64,000 nt of DNA. Source: Bacteroidetes bacterium CG2_30_33_31 (lineage in GTDB: Bacteria > Bacteroidota > Bacteroidia > Bacteroidales > UBA1556). The DNA lies in the NCBI GenBank assembly GCA_001872625.1, contig MNXP01000047.1:1-64000 (forward strand). Direction: 5' to 3'. The notes below the pieces were generated by a model. That model was not told the origin of the DNA. It saw only the letters and a list, made by a program, of their open reading frames with translations, and searched no databases. Of the stretch, positions 1 through 7,958 are shown in pieces. The position numbers were made by a program, and so were the translations under genes. The stretch's first letter is position 1, and every line of letters begins with the position of its first letter.

Positions 1-2
1 TG

Positions 3-227
3 ATTAATGTTTTAGTTTATCCCTTCTTCTTAAAAGTATCAGAAAGAACAAGTAAAGAAAATAAATATGTGAGTATCATAAAGATATGCGATTTTGTATC
101 AAAAAATATGTCGGCATTTTTACGTGAAAATAATATGGAGGCCTTGATTGATTCTGCCAGATACTTTTGTCTATACGACTCGCGAAACGATAGGATAAAT
201 TCTATCCAATTGCTTCTCTTAAGTTGA
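3..227 (+). CDS. C-terminal fragment of an unidentified protein (5' end outside window)
   Basis: An open frame enters from the left edge and runs about 74 codons to a TGA at 225-227. The translation begins INVLVYPFFLKVSE and ends INSIQLLLLS. I recognise no family motif. It could be the tail of a real gene or a chance frame; its codon use is similar to neighbouring genes and it has no competing frame. No function can be given. Confidence 0.35.
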   Translation: MNVLVYPFFLKVSERTSKENKYVSIIKICDFVSKNMSAFLRENNMEALIDSARYFCLYDSRNDRINSIQLLLLS

Positions 228-512
228 CGCCTATGCGATAGCTATCGGGAAGCTTCAGCCCATCTTCGCATCCTTTTCTTTAACAGAAAATTTATAAAGA
301 GTATCGAAGATTGAATTTCATTGGAAAATTTGAATTGTATTGCCGATTACATCAGTAATAAAACCACTACTATTGAGAACCGAAATGAGTAAAGTCGAAT
401 TATGGGTGGAACGGTAAACATATCGATGGACGTGCCCCCTGAGCTATAAAGTATTAGCTATTTCAGATAAACAATTTATGCATAATCTTTAATAAATAAT
501 TTCTTTTTCCCT
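228..512. other. Non-coding stretch with a palindromic repeat and no supported gene
   Basis: No frame above 60 codons occurs and no tRNA-like cloverleaf is visible. The left part holds the CGATAGCTATCG palindrome inside a larger stem-loop (listed separately). The rest (about 290-480) is less AT-rich than normal spacer here and may be decayed coding sequence, but I could not tie it to a protein. Confidence 0.4.
232..280. repeat. Stem-loop containing the perfect palindrome CGATAGCTATCG
   Basis: Positions 236-247 form a perfect 12-bp palindrome followed by GGGA. It sits inside a larger inverted repeat in which ATGCGA (233-238) can pair with TCGCAT about 30 bases later, with an inner GGG/CCC pairing. 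From memory, very similar GATAGCTATCGGGA palindromes are dispersed in many Bacteroidota genomes; within this window I see only this copy. Confidence 0.45.
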
Positions 513-543
513 ATTGCCTTATAAAATTATGATGACATCTTTG
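513..543 (+). promoter_or_regulatory. Candidate Bacteroidota promoter (ATTG-N19-CATCTTTG)
   Basis: ATTG at 513-516 is followed after 19 bases by CATCTTTG at 536-543. This resembles the phylum's primary sigma consensus TTTG-N19-21-TAnnTTTG, one base off in the -7 box. It could transcribe purE with a leader of about 135 bases, as an alternative to the closer -7 box at 654-661. Confidence 0.35.
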
Positions 544-653
544 TATTTTCGTTAGAAATAATAAACAAATAAAGATTTATTTATTTGATTAGCAATATTT
601 AAATTATGCATTCACCTAATATAATTTGAATAAAAAAGTAACATGAATAATTT

Positions 654-661
654 TAACTTTG
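654..661 (+). promoter_or_regulatory. -7 promoter box TAACTTTG in front of purE
   Basis: A perfect TAnnTTTG box lies 23 bases before the preferred purE start codon at 685. It falls inside the longest purE reading frame, which starts at 643, and therefore argues that the upstream ATG is not used. The -33 element is not obvious. Confidence 0.5.
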
Positions 662-684
662 TGGCATATTTAAAGCCAAAAACT

Positions 685-1191
685 ATGAAGCCATTAGTGA
701 GCATTATTATGGGAAGCACATCAGATTTGCCTATCATGGAAAAAGCTGCCATATTTCTTAATAACAATAAGATAGCCTTTGAAATGAATGCACTTTCGGC
801 GCATCGGTCGCCTGCAGAGGTAGAAATATTTGCTAAAAATGCGGCTTCGCGTGGGGTAAAAATTATTATTGCAGGTGCAGGAATGGCAGCTCATCTACCT
901 GGCGTTATTGCTGCTTTTACGCCGATTCCAGTGATAGGTGTTCCGATAAATGCCACTCTCGAAGGCATAGATTCTCTTCTGGCAATAGTACAAATGCCTC
1001 CAGGGATTCCTGTTGCCACCGTAGGTATAAATGCTGCTTTGAATGCTGGCATCCTAGCAGCTCAAATGTTGGGCATGAATGATAAAGCTATTTTTGATAG
1101 AACAGTAACTTATAAAGAAAGTCTTAAAGAGAAAATAGTTAAAGCCAATGAGGATTTATCAAAATTAAAATATGATTTTAAGACCAATTAA
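685..1191 (+). CDS. purE: N5-carboxyaminoimidazole ribonucleotide mutase PurE
   Basis: Catalyses the carboxyl shift converting N5-CAIR to CAIR in cytosolic de novo purine synthesis, normally after PurK. The 168-residue product has the usual length and the class I signatures: GSTSDLPIM near residues 10-18, the active-site SAHRSP near 38-43, and the glycine-rich GAGMAAHLPG near 63-72. The frame extends to an ATG at 643, but those 14 codons overlap a perfect -7 promoter box (654-661) and do not resemble PurE; homologues begin close to MKPLVSIIMGS, so 685 is preferred. purK is not in the window. The next gene starts 4 bases after the stop, suggesting co-transcription. Confidence 0.96.
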   Translation: MKPLVSIIMGSTSDLPIMEKAAIFLNNNKIAFEMNALSAHRSPAEVEIFAKNAASRGVKIIIAGAGMAAHLPGVIAAFTPIPVIGVPINATLEGIDSLLAIVQMPPGIPVATVGINAALNAGILAAQMLGMNDKAIFDRTVTYKESLKEKIVKANEDLSKLKYDFKTN

Positions 1192-1195
1192 AATA

Positions 1196-1921
1196 ATGGA
1201 AGTAGATATTTTTATACCTTGTTTTATCGACCAACTGTTCCCAAATGTGGGTTTTAATATGGTTAAGATATTACAAAAACTCGAAGTTGAAGTTCATTAC
1301 AACAAAAAACAAACTTGTTGCGGTCAAATGGCTTTTAACAGTGGATATTGGGATGAAGCCGAAAATCTTGGTGAGAAATTCATCAAAGATTTTTCCTCAG
1401 GAAGATTGATAGTTGGCCCATCAGCATCCTGCATCTCGATGGTGAAAAATTACTATCCACTTCTTTTTCACAACAGCTCTAAACATAATGAATTGAAAAA
1501 TATTAGAAGTAATATTATAGAAATCAGCGACTTTCTTGTAAACTATATGAATGTTACAAATATAGGAGCTGCCTTCAATCATAAAGTTACTGTGCATGAT
1601 TCATGCGCTGGTAAACGAGAGTACGGCTTGACTACCGAAGTCAGAAGCCTACTTAGCAATGTGAGAGATTGTGAGGTTGTTGAGATGGAAGATAGCGACG
1701 AATGTTGTGGCTTTGGAGGCACTTTCTCTGTGAAAAATGAAGCCATAAGTACTGCAATGGCCGAACAGAAAGTCCAACATGCACTAAATACTCAAGCAGA
1801 ATACATTGTTGCCACAGAATCTTCATGTCTTTTGCATCAGCAAGCATATATAAATAAATTTAATTTGCCGATAAAGACAATTCATATAGTGGATATTCTT
1901 GCCTCCGGTTGGGATTTATAG
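1196..1921 (+). CDS. LutA/YkgE-like (Fe-S)-binding oxidoreductase subunit
   Basis: Two cysteine-rich CCG-type motifs are present, TCCGQMAF near residue 42 and DECCGFGGTF near residue 177, with further cysteines in between (HDSCAGKREYG). That is the layout of the LutA/YkgE family, the CCG-domain subunit of L-lactate utilisation and related heterodisulfide-reductase-type complexes. Length (241 residues) fits the family. Its usual partners LutB and LutC are not next to it, so a role in lactate oxidation cannot be confirmed. The start at 1196 follows the purE stop by 4 bases; an upstream ATG at 1172 would overlap purE and adds nothing family-like. Confidence 0.85.
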   Translation: MEVDIFIPCFIDQLFPNVGFNMVKILQKLEVEVHYNKKQTCCGQMAFNSGYWDEAENLGEKFIKDFSSGRLIVGPSASCISMVKNYYPLLFHNSSKHNELKNIRSNIIEISDFLVNYMNVTNIGAAFNHKVTVHDSCAGKREYGLTTEVRSLLSNVRDCEVVEMEDSDECCGFGGTFSVKNEAISTAMAEQKVQHALNTQAEYIVATESSCLLHQQAYINKFNLPIKTIHIVDILASGWDL

Positions 1922-1948
1922 ACAAAAATAAATCACATTAAACCATAA

Positions 1949-2908
1949 ATGGATATAAATAAATCGCCTTTTGCCAAAAGAAGATATAATTCTTATTCGG
2001 AATATTTCAAAAGAATTTTTGGTGAAAGGGTGCAAAAAGTAACTATAGACGCTGGTTTCAGCTGTCCCAATCGCGATGGAACAATTACTGTTGGTGGTTG
2101 TACATATTGCAATAACGACGCCTTCAATCCTTCGTATTGCAGCCCAACAAAAACGGTGAAGCAACAAATTGAAGAAGGAATTGAATTTCATGAGAAAAGA
2201 TATAGAAGAGCTAATAATTTTCTGGCATATTTTCAAGCATATTCTAACACTCACAAACCTTTGGCTGAGTTAAAAAAAATCTATGCCCAAGCCTTGGAAG
2301 TACCTGATATCAAAGGAATAGTTGTAGGAACTCGACCCGACTGTATCGATGAAGAAAAACTAAAATATTTCGCCGAAATAGCAAAAACTCATTACATAAT
2401 AATTGAGTATGGCATAGAATCTTGTTATGATGAAACTCTAAAAAAAATCAATCGAGGACATAATTATCAGCAGGTTGTGGATGCTCTAGAACTCACCAAA
2501 AGTTATGGAATTCATACAGGTGCACATATAATTCTTGGACTTCCTGGCGAAAGCAAAATTATGATGCTCGATGAAGTAAAACTAATTAACAAACTTCCGC
2601 TCGACACAATAAAATTTCATCAATTACAAATAGTTAAAGGAACAGCAATGGCTAAAGATTTTATAAAAAATCCAACAAACTACAATCTCTTTGGACTCAA
2701 AGAATATTTGGACTTTATTGTGGAAATAATCGAACTGTTGAATCCAAAATTTGTAGTTGAACGCTTTGCTGGAGAGGTGCCACCGAGAATGCTCGTAAAA
2801 AGTGGTTGGCAAGGTTTACGCTATGATCAAGTTCTAAATAAAATAGAGAAAAAACTCGAGGAAAATAATACATGGCAAGGTAAAAAATATCTGAATGAAG
2901 TTTTGTAA
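1949..2908 (+). CDS. Radical SAM protein of the YhcC (TIGR01212) family
   Basis: The protein has the family's widely spaced cluster-binding cysteines: Cys39, Cys51 and Cys54, in SCPNRDGT and GGCTYCN. This is the YhcC-type C-x11-C-x2-C arrangement rather than CxxxCxxC. Downstream are [17 protein letters not shown] and [14 protein letters not shown]-like barrel segments. The length (319) is typical. The biochemical role of the family was not known to me; the broader group contains tRNA-modifying and Elp3-like enzymes. It lies 27 bases after the Fe-S protein and probably shares its transcript. Confidence 0.85.
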   Translation: MDINKSPFAKRRYNSYSEYFKRIFGERVQKVTIDAGFSCPNRDGTITVGGCTYCNNDAFNPSYCSPTKTVKQQIEEGIEFHEKRYRRANNFLAYFQAYSNTHKPLAELKKIYAQALEVPDIKGIVVGTRPDCIDEEKLKYFAEIAKTHYIIIEYGIESCYDETLKKINRGHNYQQVVDALELTKSYGIHTGAHIILGLPGESKIMMLDEVKLINKLPLDTIKFHQLQIVKGTAMAKDFIKNPTNYNLFGLKEYLDFIVEIIELLNPKFVVERFAGEVPPRMLVKSGWQGLRYDQVLNKIEKKLEENNTWQGKKYLNEVL

Positions 2909-2935
2909 ACAAAAATTACAACAATATTAACTTTA
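2902..2935 (+). promoter_or_regulatory. Candidate promoter (TTTG-N22-TAACTTTA) for the anti-sigma/CnrX-like operon
   Basis: TTTG at 2902-2905 and TAACTTTA at 2928-2935 approximate the Bacteroidota consensus, with spacing slightly long and the last base of the -7 box changed. It overlaps the end of the upstream radical SAM gene. Confidence 0.35.
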
Positions 2936-3045
2936 GCAAAATTAAAATCTACAAAATAATTCATTAACTTGAAGTATTATGATTTTTAAAAAGACTTTGC
3001 AAGTTTCTTAAAAAAGCTGTGTCAATAAGCCCTAAATACGAAATT

Positions 3046-3495
3046 ATGAAATGCTTGGAGGTTGAGAAATTAATTTTAAAAAGCTCAGAAAACCCTGAAA
3101 ATAACATACTTACTGAAGAAATTAAATTGCATATTTCAAATTGCAAAAACTGCAATCAATTTTTCCATAACTCCAATAAAATCGACAATTTTATTCAATC
3201 AAGAAAATTTATTTCTGAGGACGATTTATATTTTAGCAGACTTCTTGCAAGAATTAATAATATTGATAAAACTGAAATTCCACAAAGACAAAATATTTTT
3301 AACGTTAAATATTACCGCACAATTGCGGCATCCATTTTAATAATTGTAGCTGTAGGAATTGGTATTTTGACAGGGAATTTCTCTGCTAACATTTATTCCA
3401 ATAACAGCGAATTATCCAGTGAACAATTAGCCTCTGAAATGGGAGTTGAATTAGTCGACAATAGTTTTGACCTTACAAATTTTAACGAACAATGA
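3046..3495 (+). CDS. Zinc-binding anti-sigma-like membrane protein
   Basis: A short N-terminal domain carries His29-x3-Cys33-x2-Cys36 (LHISNCKNC), the signature of zinc-binding anti-sigma (ZAS) domains. One membrane helix follows near residues 92-110, then about 40 residues on the periplasmic side. This is the plan of small ECF anti-sigma factors. A GTG at 3019 would extend it by 9 residues; the ATG at 3046 is preferred because the conserved part starts there. No sigma gene is adjacent, which is unusual. The stop overlaps the next gene by 4 bases, so the two are translationally coupled. The cognate sigma may be the orphan at 55143, as an inference from the CnrH/CnrY/CnrX arrangement elsewhere. 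Confidence 0.7.
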   Translation: MKCLEVEKLILKSSENPENNILTEEIKLHISNCKNCNQFFHNSNKIDNFIQSRKFISEDDLYFSRLLARINNIDKTEIPQRQNIFNVKYYRTIAASILIIVAVGIGILTGNFSANIYSNNSELSSEQLASEMGVELVDNSFDLTNFNEQ

Positions 3496-4022
3496 CATAT
3501 TTTAAAAGCAAAAATATTTGGTTTTGGGCATTTATTATTCTATTAATTGTAAATATCTCTGCCATTAGCACAATGTTCTATGTGATTCATAACTTCCATA
3601 TTCATGAGGAAATGGAAATGATGACGCCTGATAATCTGCCCGAAAACATTAACAAGAACAGAAACTCTCAGCTTCAAATTAAATTGGGACTCTCTAAAAA
3701 AGAAATGCATGAATTCCATGATTTAAGAATGGAACATGTGGATAAAATGAAAGATAATAAAGATGAGATTAGAACACTCAGATTGCAATTATTTGAAGAA
3801 ATTTCTGCTGAAAAACAGAATAAAAATAAGATAGATTCTATAAAAACGCAGTTGTTAAAAACTCATTCAACTATGATTGATGAATCAATAAGTTTTTATA
3901 ATAAATTGATTGCTGGTAGAACTCCTAAACAAATTGAAAGAATAAACTCAGTTTATAAAAGGATGATGATGCGCGATGGGAATCCTGAGCGAATGAACAA
4001 CAGAATCAACAGGAGAAGATAA
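3492..4022 (+). CDS. Membrane-anchored CnrX/Spy-like periplasmic sensor protein
   Basis: The 176-residue product has an N-terminal membrane anchor (residues about 9-32), a His/Met-rich stretch (HNFHIHEEMEMM, possible metal ligands), and then a highly charged all-helical domain typical of the heavy-metal-resistance/CpxP fold, ending in an Arg-rich tail. In CnrYXH-type systems such a protein senses metal or misfolding and controls an anti-sigma factor. Its 4-base overlap with the anti-sigma-like gene fits that role. No LTxxQ motif is evident here, unlike in the next gene. Substrate specificity cannot be read from sequence. Confidence 0.65.
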   Translation: MTYFKSKNIWFWAFIILLIVNISAISTMFYVIHNFHIHEEMEMMTPDNLPENINKNRNSQLQIKLGLSKKEMHEFHDLRMEHVDKMKDNKDEIRTLRLQLFEEISAEKQNKNKIDSIKTQLLKTHSTMIDESISFYNKLIAGRTPKQIERINSVYKRMMMRDGNPERMNNRINRRR

Positions 4023-4054
4023 TAATATTTTATTCACACACAAATTTATACATT

Positions 4055-4591
4055 ATGAAAAATTCAATTTTAAGAAAAAGTTTTTTAAGAATGCTGCTCT
4101 CAGCATTCTTGGTAATCACAATCTCAGGCACTTCTATGGCTCAAGGAGCTACAGATAAAGATCCGAATGCTACACCTCGACCAAAAGGGGAACTACCAAT
4201 GCTCAACAGAATTCCAAATTTGAATGACACACAAAAAGAGCAAATAAAAAAGTTGCATTTAGCTCTGATAAAGGAAATACAGCCAATTCAAAATCAAATT
4301 GGAGAAAAACAAGCTCGCTTGCGCACACTTTCTTCAGAAGAAAAGCCTGATATGAAATCAATAAATGCAATAATCGATGAGATTAGCATTTTGAAAGCAA
4401 ATACGCAAAAAAAGAGAATGGCTTTTATGCAAGACGTCAGAAAACTTTTGACAGATGAACAGAGAATAATGTTCGACCAACACAATCAAATGTTTTCAAA
4501 AAAAGCCGCAATGCGAAAAGATGGCAACCGACAAGGGCCAATGGGTTGCAATAGACAAGGGCCAATGGGAGGAAAAAAATGTATTAGATAA
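4055..4591 (+). CDS. Spy/CpxP-family periplasmic protein
   Basis: A clear signal peptide ends near SMAQ (residues 1-29) and is followed by a proline-rich linker and a helical domain containing LTDEQ near residue 131, the LTxxQ motif of Spy/CpxP chaperones. The C-terminus has a short direct repeat, NRQGPMG, twice. Family members are ATP-independent periplasmic chaperones or envelope-stress feedback regulators. It is the third gene of the anti-sigma/CnrX-like set, and a strong terminator follows, so the operon ends here. Confidence 0.75.
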   Translation: MKNSILRKSFLRMLLSAFLVITISGTSMAQGATDKDPNATPRPKGELPMLNRIPNLNDTQKEQIKKLHLALIKEIQPIQNQIGEKQARLRTLSSEEKPDMKSINAIIDEISILKANTQKKRMAFMQDVRKLLTDEQRIMFDQHNQMFSKKAAMRKDGNRQGPMGCNRQGPMGGKKCIR

Positions 4592-4616
4592 TTATTTAAT
4601 TTTATGATTATTTGGC

Positions 4617-4649
4617 AAAAACCATCAACGCCCGTTGATGGTTTTTTTA
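4617..4649 (+). terminator. Rho-independent terminator after the Spy-like gene
   Basis: ACCATCAACG (4621-4630) pairs perfectly with CGTTGATGGT (4633-4642), with a 2-base loop extended by flanking A and T runs, followed by a T tract on the + strand. Confidence 0.9.
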
Positions 4650-4680
4650 TTAATTTAGCGCTATGGTTTAATAATGAATT

Positions 4681-5028
4681 ATGAGCAAACTATATAATAT
4701 CGACTTTCTAAAAGACTTGATGGCTGGAAACGAATTGGAAACAAATAATCTGTTGCAATTGTTCATCGACCTTACTCCACCACTTATGGAGAATATGATG
4801 GAAGCTGCAAAAAGAAAGGACTGGATTGAAGCAGGAAATTTAGCCCATAAATTGAAATCGTCAGTACGGCTAATGGGAATAAATTCAATAGTTGATGACA
4901 CCCTATTTATTGAAATAAATGGCAAAGCACAAACAGAAATAAATCTTTTGCCAAGCAAAATAGAGGAACTTTCGATAAAAATTAGCAAAATTGTTGATGA
5001 AATGAAAAATGATATTTCGAAGAAATAA
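4681..5028 (+). CDS. Histidine phosphotransfer (HPt) domain protein
   Basis: A free-standing 115-residue HPt domain. The phospho-accepting histidine lies in LAHKLKSSVRLMG (about residue 57), matching the family signature AHxLKGSSxxxG with Ser in place of the usual Gly. HPt proteins shuttle phosphate between hybrid histidine kinases and response regulators in the cytosol. No kinase or regulator is in the window, so partners are unknown. The predicted fold is a four-helix bundle, and the charged C-terminus could be a coiled coil. Confidence 0.85.
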   Translation: MSKLYNIDFLKDLMAGNELETNNLLQLFIDLTPPLMENMMEAAKRKDWIEAGNLAHKLKSSVRLMGINSIVDDTLFIEINGKAQTEINLLPSKIEELSIKISKIVDEMKNDISKK

Positions 5029-5113
5029 ATTAGCATAAATCAATCTGATAATTTCCAATTAATTCATAGTTATAAACTTTTTAAATATTAGCTGTTAATA
5101 AAATATTATTATA

Positions 5114-5121
5114 TATCTTTG
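5114..5121 (+). promoter_or_regulatory. -7 promoter box TATCTTTG before bactofilin
   Basis: A perfect TAnnTTTG box lies 47 bases before the bactofilin start. The -33 element is poor. Confidence 0.5.
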
Positions 5122-5168
5122 CCTTTGATTGAATATCAAACAAGACAACCCATTAAATATTAAATATT

Positions 5169-5573
5169 ATGGCAAGAAACACAACCGAAGTAGTTACAGC
5201 CGAATTCAATAAAATTGTTGAAGGCACAACAATAAAAGGCGATATTAGTGCAGCTGGCGATATAAGAATTGATGGTACTGTTACAGGAAATTTGAATGTA
5301 AAAGGCAAAATTGTACTCGGACCAAGCGGCAGAATTGAAGGCGACATTGTTTGTAAAAACGCTGAAATTCAAGGAAATGTAAACGCAAATATAAAAGTTG
5401 AAGAGTTACTTTCGCTTAAAGCCACTGCTAAAGTTCAAGGGGAAATTCTTACCAACAAGATTGCAATTGAGCCAGGAGCAAAAATCAGTGGAAGCATAAA
5501 TATGGATAAGCAAATGGGGCATCTAAAAGTAGATAAAACTGATGAAGCAACCAAACAAGAAGCAGCTTCATAA
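5169..5573 (+). CDS. Bactofilin (polymer-forming cytoskeletal protein)
   Basis: Residues about 18-115 form the right-handed beta-helix of bactofilins, seen as short repeats such as GDISAAGDIRIDGTVTGN and GKIVLGPSGRIEGDI, with alternating hydrophobics and glycines. The ends are unstructured, as usual. Bactofilins polymerise without nucleotide and scaffold envelope processes. Linkage to the ATP synthase accessory genes atpZ/atpI is common in Bacteroidota. The last 32 bases overlap the start of atpZ in another frame. Confidence 0.9.
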   Translation: MARNTTEVVTAEFNKIVEGTTIKGDISAAGDIRIDGTVTGNLNVKGKIVLGPSGRIEGDIVCKNAEIQGNVNANIKVEELLSLKATAKVQGEILTNKIAIEPGAKISGSINMDKQMGHLKVDKTDEATKQEAAS

Positions 5574-5766
5574 TTTTGCTAAATACTCTTCGATGGCTTT
5601 TCAAATGGGGATAATTGTGTTTGCTTCTGCCTTTGGCGGGGTAAAACTCGATGAATATATTAGCTCCATGGATTTTCCGCTTTTCACTATTACGCTCACA
5701 ATTTTTGGAGTTTTTGCCGCAGTATATATTTCAATTAAAGACTTTATTAATACAGATAAAAACTAA
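5542..5766 (+). CDS. atpZ: AtpZ-like F1Fo ATP synthase accessory membrane protein
   Basis: The 74-residue protein has two membrane helices and the family features KYSSMAFQM before helix 1 and a GGVKLDEYI-like turn after it. AtpZ with AtpI forms a small ion channel or assembly factor associated with the Fo sector. The start at 5542 overlaps bactofilin by 32 bases. A later ATG (5593) would remove the conserved NFAKYSS segment, so the overlap looks genuine. The gene for AtpI follows with a 1-base overlap; atpB and the rest of the ATP synthase do not follow. Confidence 0.8.
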   Translation: MKQPNKKQLHNFAKYSSMAFQMGIIVFASAFGGVKLDEYISSMDFPLFTITLTIFGVFAAVYISIKDFINTDKN

Positions 5767-6146
5767 TGGAATCTACAAAATCTTTTGCTTTAAAATTAAT
5801 CTATATAACCATTATAATGGAAGTTTTATCTTTTGGATGGTGGTTTTTTATGCCTAAAGAATGGGTGAATAGAAATATTTTTATGAGTCCTCTTTTTTTT
5901 ATGGGAATAACTTTTCTGATAAATAATTTTTTAAATGCTAAACTCCACGGTAAATTTCAGAGCTTTCTAAATCGTTACCTCATAGTAACTACAGCTAAAA
6001 TCCTTGGTTTGCTAATACTAATGGGCGTTTATATTTATATGTTTCCAGAGGATTCCATAAGTTTTGTGATAACTTTTTTTATAAATTATGTGGTGTATTC
6101 TTTCTTTGAAGCAAGAGTATTGGTGCTAAAAAACAAAGAAAATTAG
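5766..6146 (+). CDS. AtpI-like ATP synthase accessory membrane protein
   Basis: The 126-residue protein has four predicted membrane helices (about 10-28, 42-60, 72-92 and 98-118). Sequence alone gives only a weak AtpI identification; position directly after atpZ (TAATG overlap) is the main support. In related genomes a protein of this size sits between atpZ and atpB. Here the next gene is convergent, so the ATP synthase structural genes must lie elsewhere. Confidence 0.6.
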   Translation: MESTKSFALKLIYITIIMEVLSFGWWFFMPKEWVNRNIFMSPLFFMGITFLINNFLNAKLHGKFQSFLNRYLIVTTAKILGLLILMGVYIYMFPEDSISFVITFFINYVVYSFFEARVLVLKNKEN

Positions 6147-6213
6147 GCTATAAAGATAACCTATCACAAAGCTAAAGACAATGATTTTCAATTCCTACAA
6201 CCGAAACAAAAGC

Positions 6214-6507
6214 TTATCTATCTGTGTTAACTTCAGGTAATTGGAACCAATATTCGTGAGTTGCCACTTTACCTTCCATAGTCTTTAAGCGTCTTTCATA
6301 AACCGCAATAACTGGATTAAAAAGGACATCATTTACACCGATTTTGAATTTGTTTTCCTCCTCGGCAATGCTAAAGACTTTATAATTATTCTTCTCCAAA
6401 AACTTAGTCAGAAATTCTAATCTTTCCTTTGAAGAGTCAGTTTCCACAATGCTGCAACGTACACCATTAATTTCTTCAACAATATGTTTACCTTTGAATG
6501 AGGGCAT
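6214..6507 (-). CDS. Small uncharacterised protein at the end of the nuo operon
   Basis: The 97-residue product is soluble, with no signal peptide or membrane helix, starting MPSFKGKHIVEEINGVRCS and ending in a conserved-looking EYWFQLPE segment. I do not recognise a family. It starts 20 bases after nuoN on the same strand, so it is probably the last gene of the complex I transcript. The alternating hydrophobic pattern suggests a small alpha/beta fold. A role in complex I cannot be claimed. Confidence 0.65.
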   Translation of the reverse strand: MPSFKGKHIVEEINGVRCSIVETDSSKERLEFLTKFLEKNNYKVFSIAEEENKFKIGVNDVLFNPVIAVYERRLKTMEGKVATHEYWFQLPEVNTDR

Positions 6508-6527
6508 GATAATTAAATTAAAATTTA

Positions 6528-7949
6528 TTAAATTAAAGAGGAGAAACTGTAAATAGCTTCATAAATAGAAGCAGCAAATCCAACTACAATAATACCAATA
6601 ACGCATAAAAGGAGTCCAACTCTTGCATTAAAATCTGATTTAAAATATGGAATTGGATTATCACTTGGGTCAATAAAAATTGCTTTGGCAACTTTTAAAT
6701 AATAATATAATGATAATGTAGCATTTAAAACCCCGATTAAAACCAAAATATATAAACCTTGACTTGCAGCACTTGTAAAAAGGAAGAACTTGCCAAAAAA
6801 TCCAGCAACAGGAGGAATGCCAGCTAATGAAAACAAAGCTAAAGTCATTACTAAGCTCAGCTTTGGATTGGTTTTATAAAGGCCATTATAATCGTCCATA
6901 TTCTCTTTGCCCGATTCATTATAAATAGCTGATACCACGCCGAAGGCAGCAAGATTTGTAAATATATAAACCAAAATATAATATACTACAGAAGTAGAAC
7001 CCATATCTCCTAAGCCCAAAATACCTACTAAAATAAAACCAGCTTGTGCAATGGAAGAAAATGCTAAAAATCTTTTCATATTATTTTGCCGAATTGCAAA
7101 TAAGTTACCAATAGTCATGGTGGCAACCGCCAAAGCATAAATTAATGGATTCCAAGTATGCGAAATAGCACCAAAGACTTTATACAAGATAATTGTAAAG
7201 ATAAAGATTGCAGCACCTTTTGAAATTACTGATAAATAAGCAGTTATTCCTATGGGGGCGCCTTCATAAACATCGGCAGTCCAAAGATGAAATGGAACCA
7301 ATGAAATTTTAAATCCCATACCAGCAACAAAAAAGATAAATCCTAATATCTGCAAACTGGAATTGCCAAAGTTAGCAGCCACATCAGCAAAATAAATTGA
7401 ACCTGTGGTACCATAAATCATTGATATTCCATAAAGCAAAATGCCTGTTGAAAGCGACGATATTAGCAATAATTTAATACCAGCTTCGGCTGATTTTGCT
7501 TTTTTGGTTTCATAAGCTGCCAATGCTGCAAGTGGAAGCGATGCCAGTTCTAATCCTATGTACATCATTAGAAAGTCTCCCGAGGAAACCATGAAAAACA
7601 TTCCTATTAAAGTGCTTAGCAATAGAATAATATATTCACTTATTTTCTCTTTGTTCTCTTCTTTTCGAAGCCAAGCAGAAGACTGCAGCAAAACTATCAG
7701 AACACCGATATTTAAAATATTTTTAAAGGTGCTTCTGAAAATGTCATTCTGAAACATCCCTCCAAAAAGTTCGCCTTGTGTAACTGGCAGAAAACCAACA
7801 ACCGTCTGTATAAAAAACAAAACTATGGAGAAGTTAATGATTCTGTGCTTAGTTTCTTCTTTTGAAAATATTTCAGCAAATATAATTACTATGACTAATA
7901 ATATTAGTAGTAATTCATGACGCATTAGTAAAAAATTTTGTAAATTCAT
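6528..7949 (-). CDS. nuoN: NADH-quinone oxidoreductase subunit N
   Basis: An antiporter-like membrane subunit (473 residues, about 14 helices) of respiratory complex I. Conserved segments include SSGDFLMMYIGLELASL near residue 120, the lysine-bearing AGMGFKISLVPFHLWTAD (about 210-227), and LFSLAGIPPVAGFFGKF (about 375-391). It is the last canonical nuo gene and follows nuoM by 9 bases. Confidence 0.96.
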   Translation of the reverse strand: MNLQNFLLMRHELLLILLVIVIIFAEIFSKEETKHRIINFSIVLFFIQTVVGFLPVTQGELFGGMFQNDIFRSTFKNILNIGVLIVLLQSSAWLRKEENKEKISEYIILLLSTLIGMFFMVSSGDFLMMYIGLELASLPLAALAAYETKKAKSAEAGIKLLLISSLSTGILLYGISMIYGTTGSIYFADVAANFGNSSLQILGFIFFVAGMGFKISLVPFHLWTADVYEGAPIGITAYLSVISKGAAIFIFTIILYKVFGAISHTWNPLIYALAVATMTIGNLFAIRQNNMKRFLAFSSIAQAGFILVGILGLGDMGSTSVVYYILVYIFTNLAAFGVVSAIYNESGKENMDDYNGLYKTNPKLSLVMTLALFSLAGIPPVAGFFGKFFLFTSAASQGLYILVLIGVLNATLSLYYYLKVAKAIFIDPSDNPIPYFKSDFNARVGLLLCVIGIIVVGFAASIYEAIYSFSSLI

Positions 7950-7958
7950 TATAATCGT

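Noticed and set aside
300-480. Possible decayed gene (minus-strand frame of about 40 codons)
   Set aside because: No recognisable motif, no start, and length compatible with chance.
643-684. N-terminal extension of PurE from the ATG at 643
   Set aside because: It contains a perfect -7 promoter box and has no PurE-like sequence; the ATG at 685 fits homologues.
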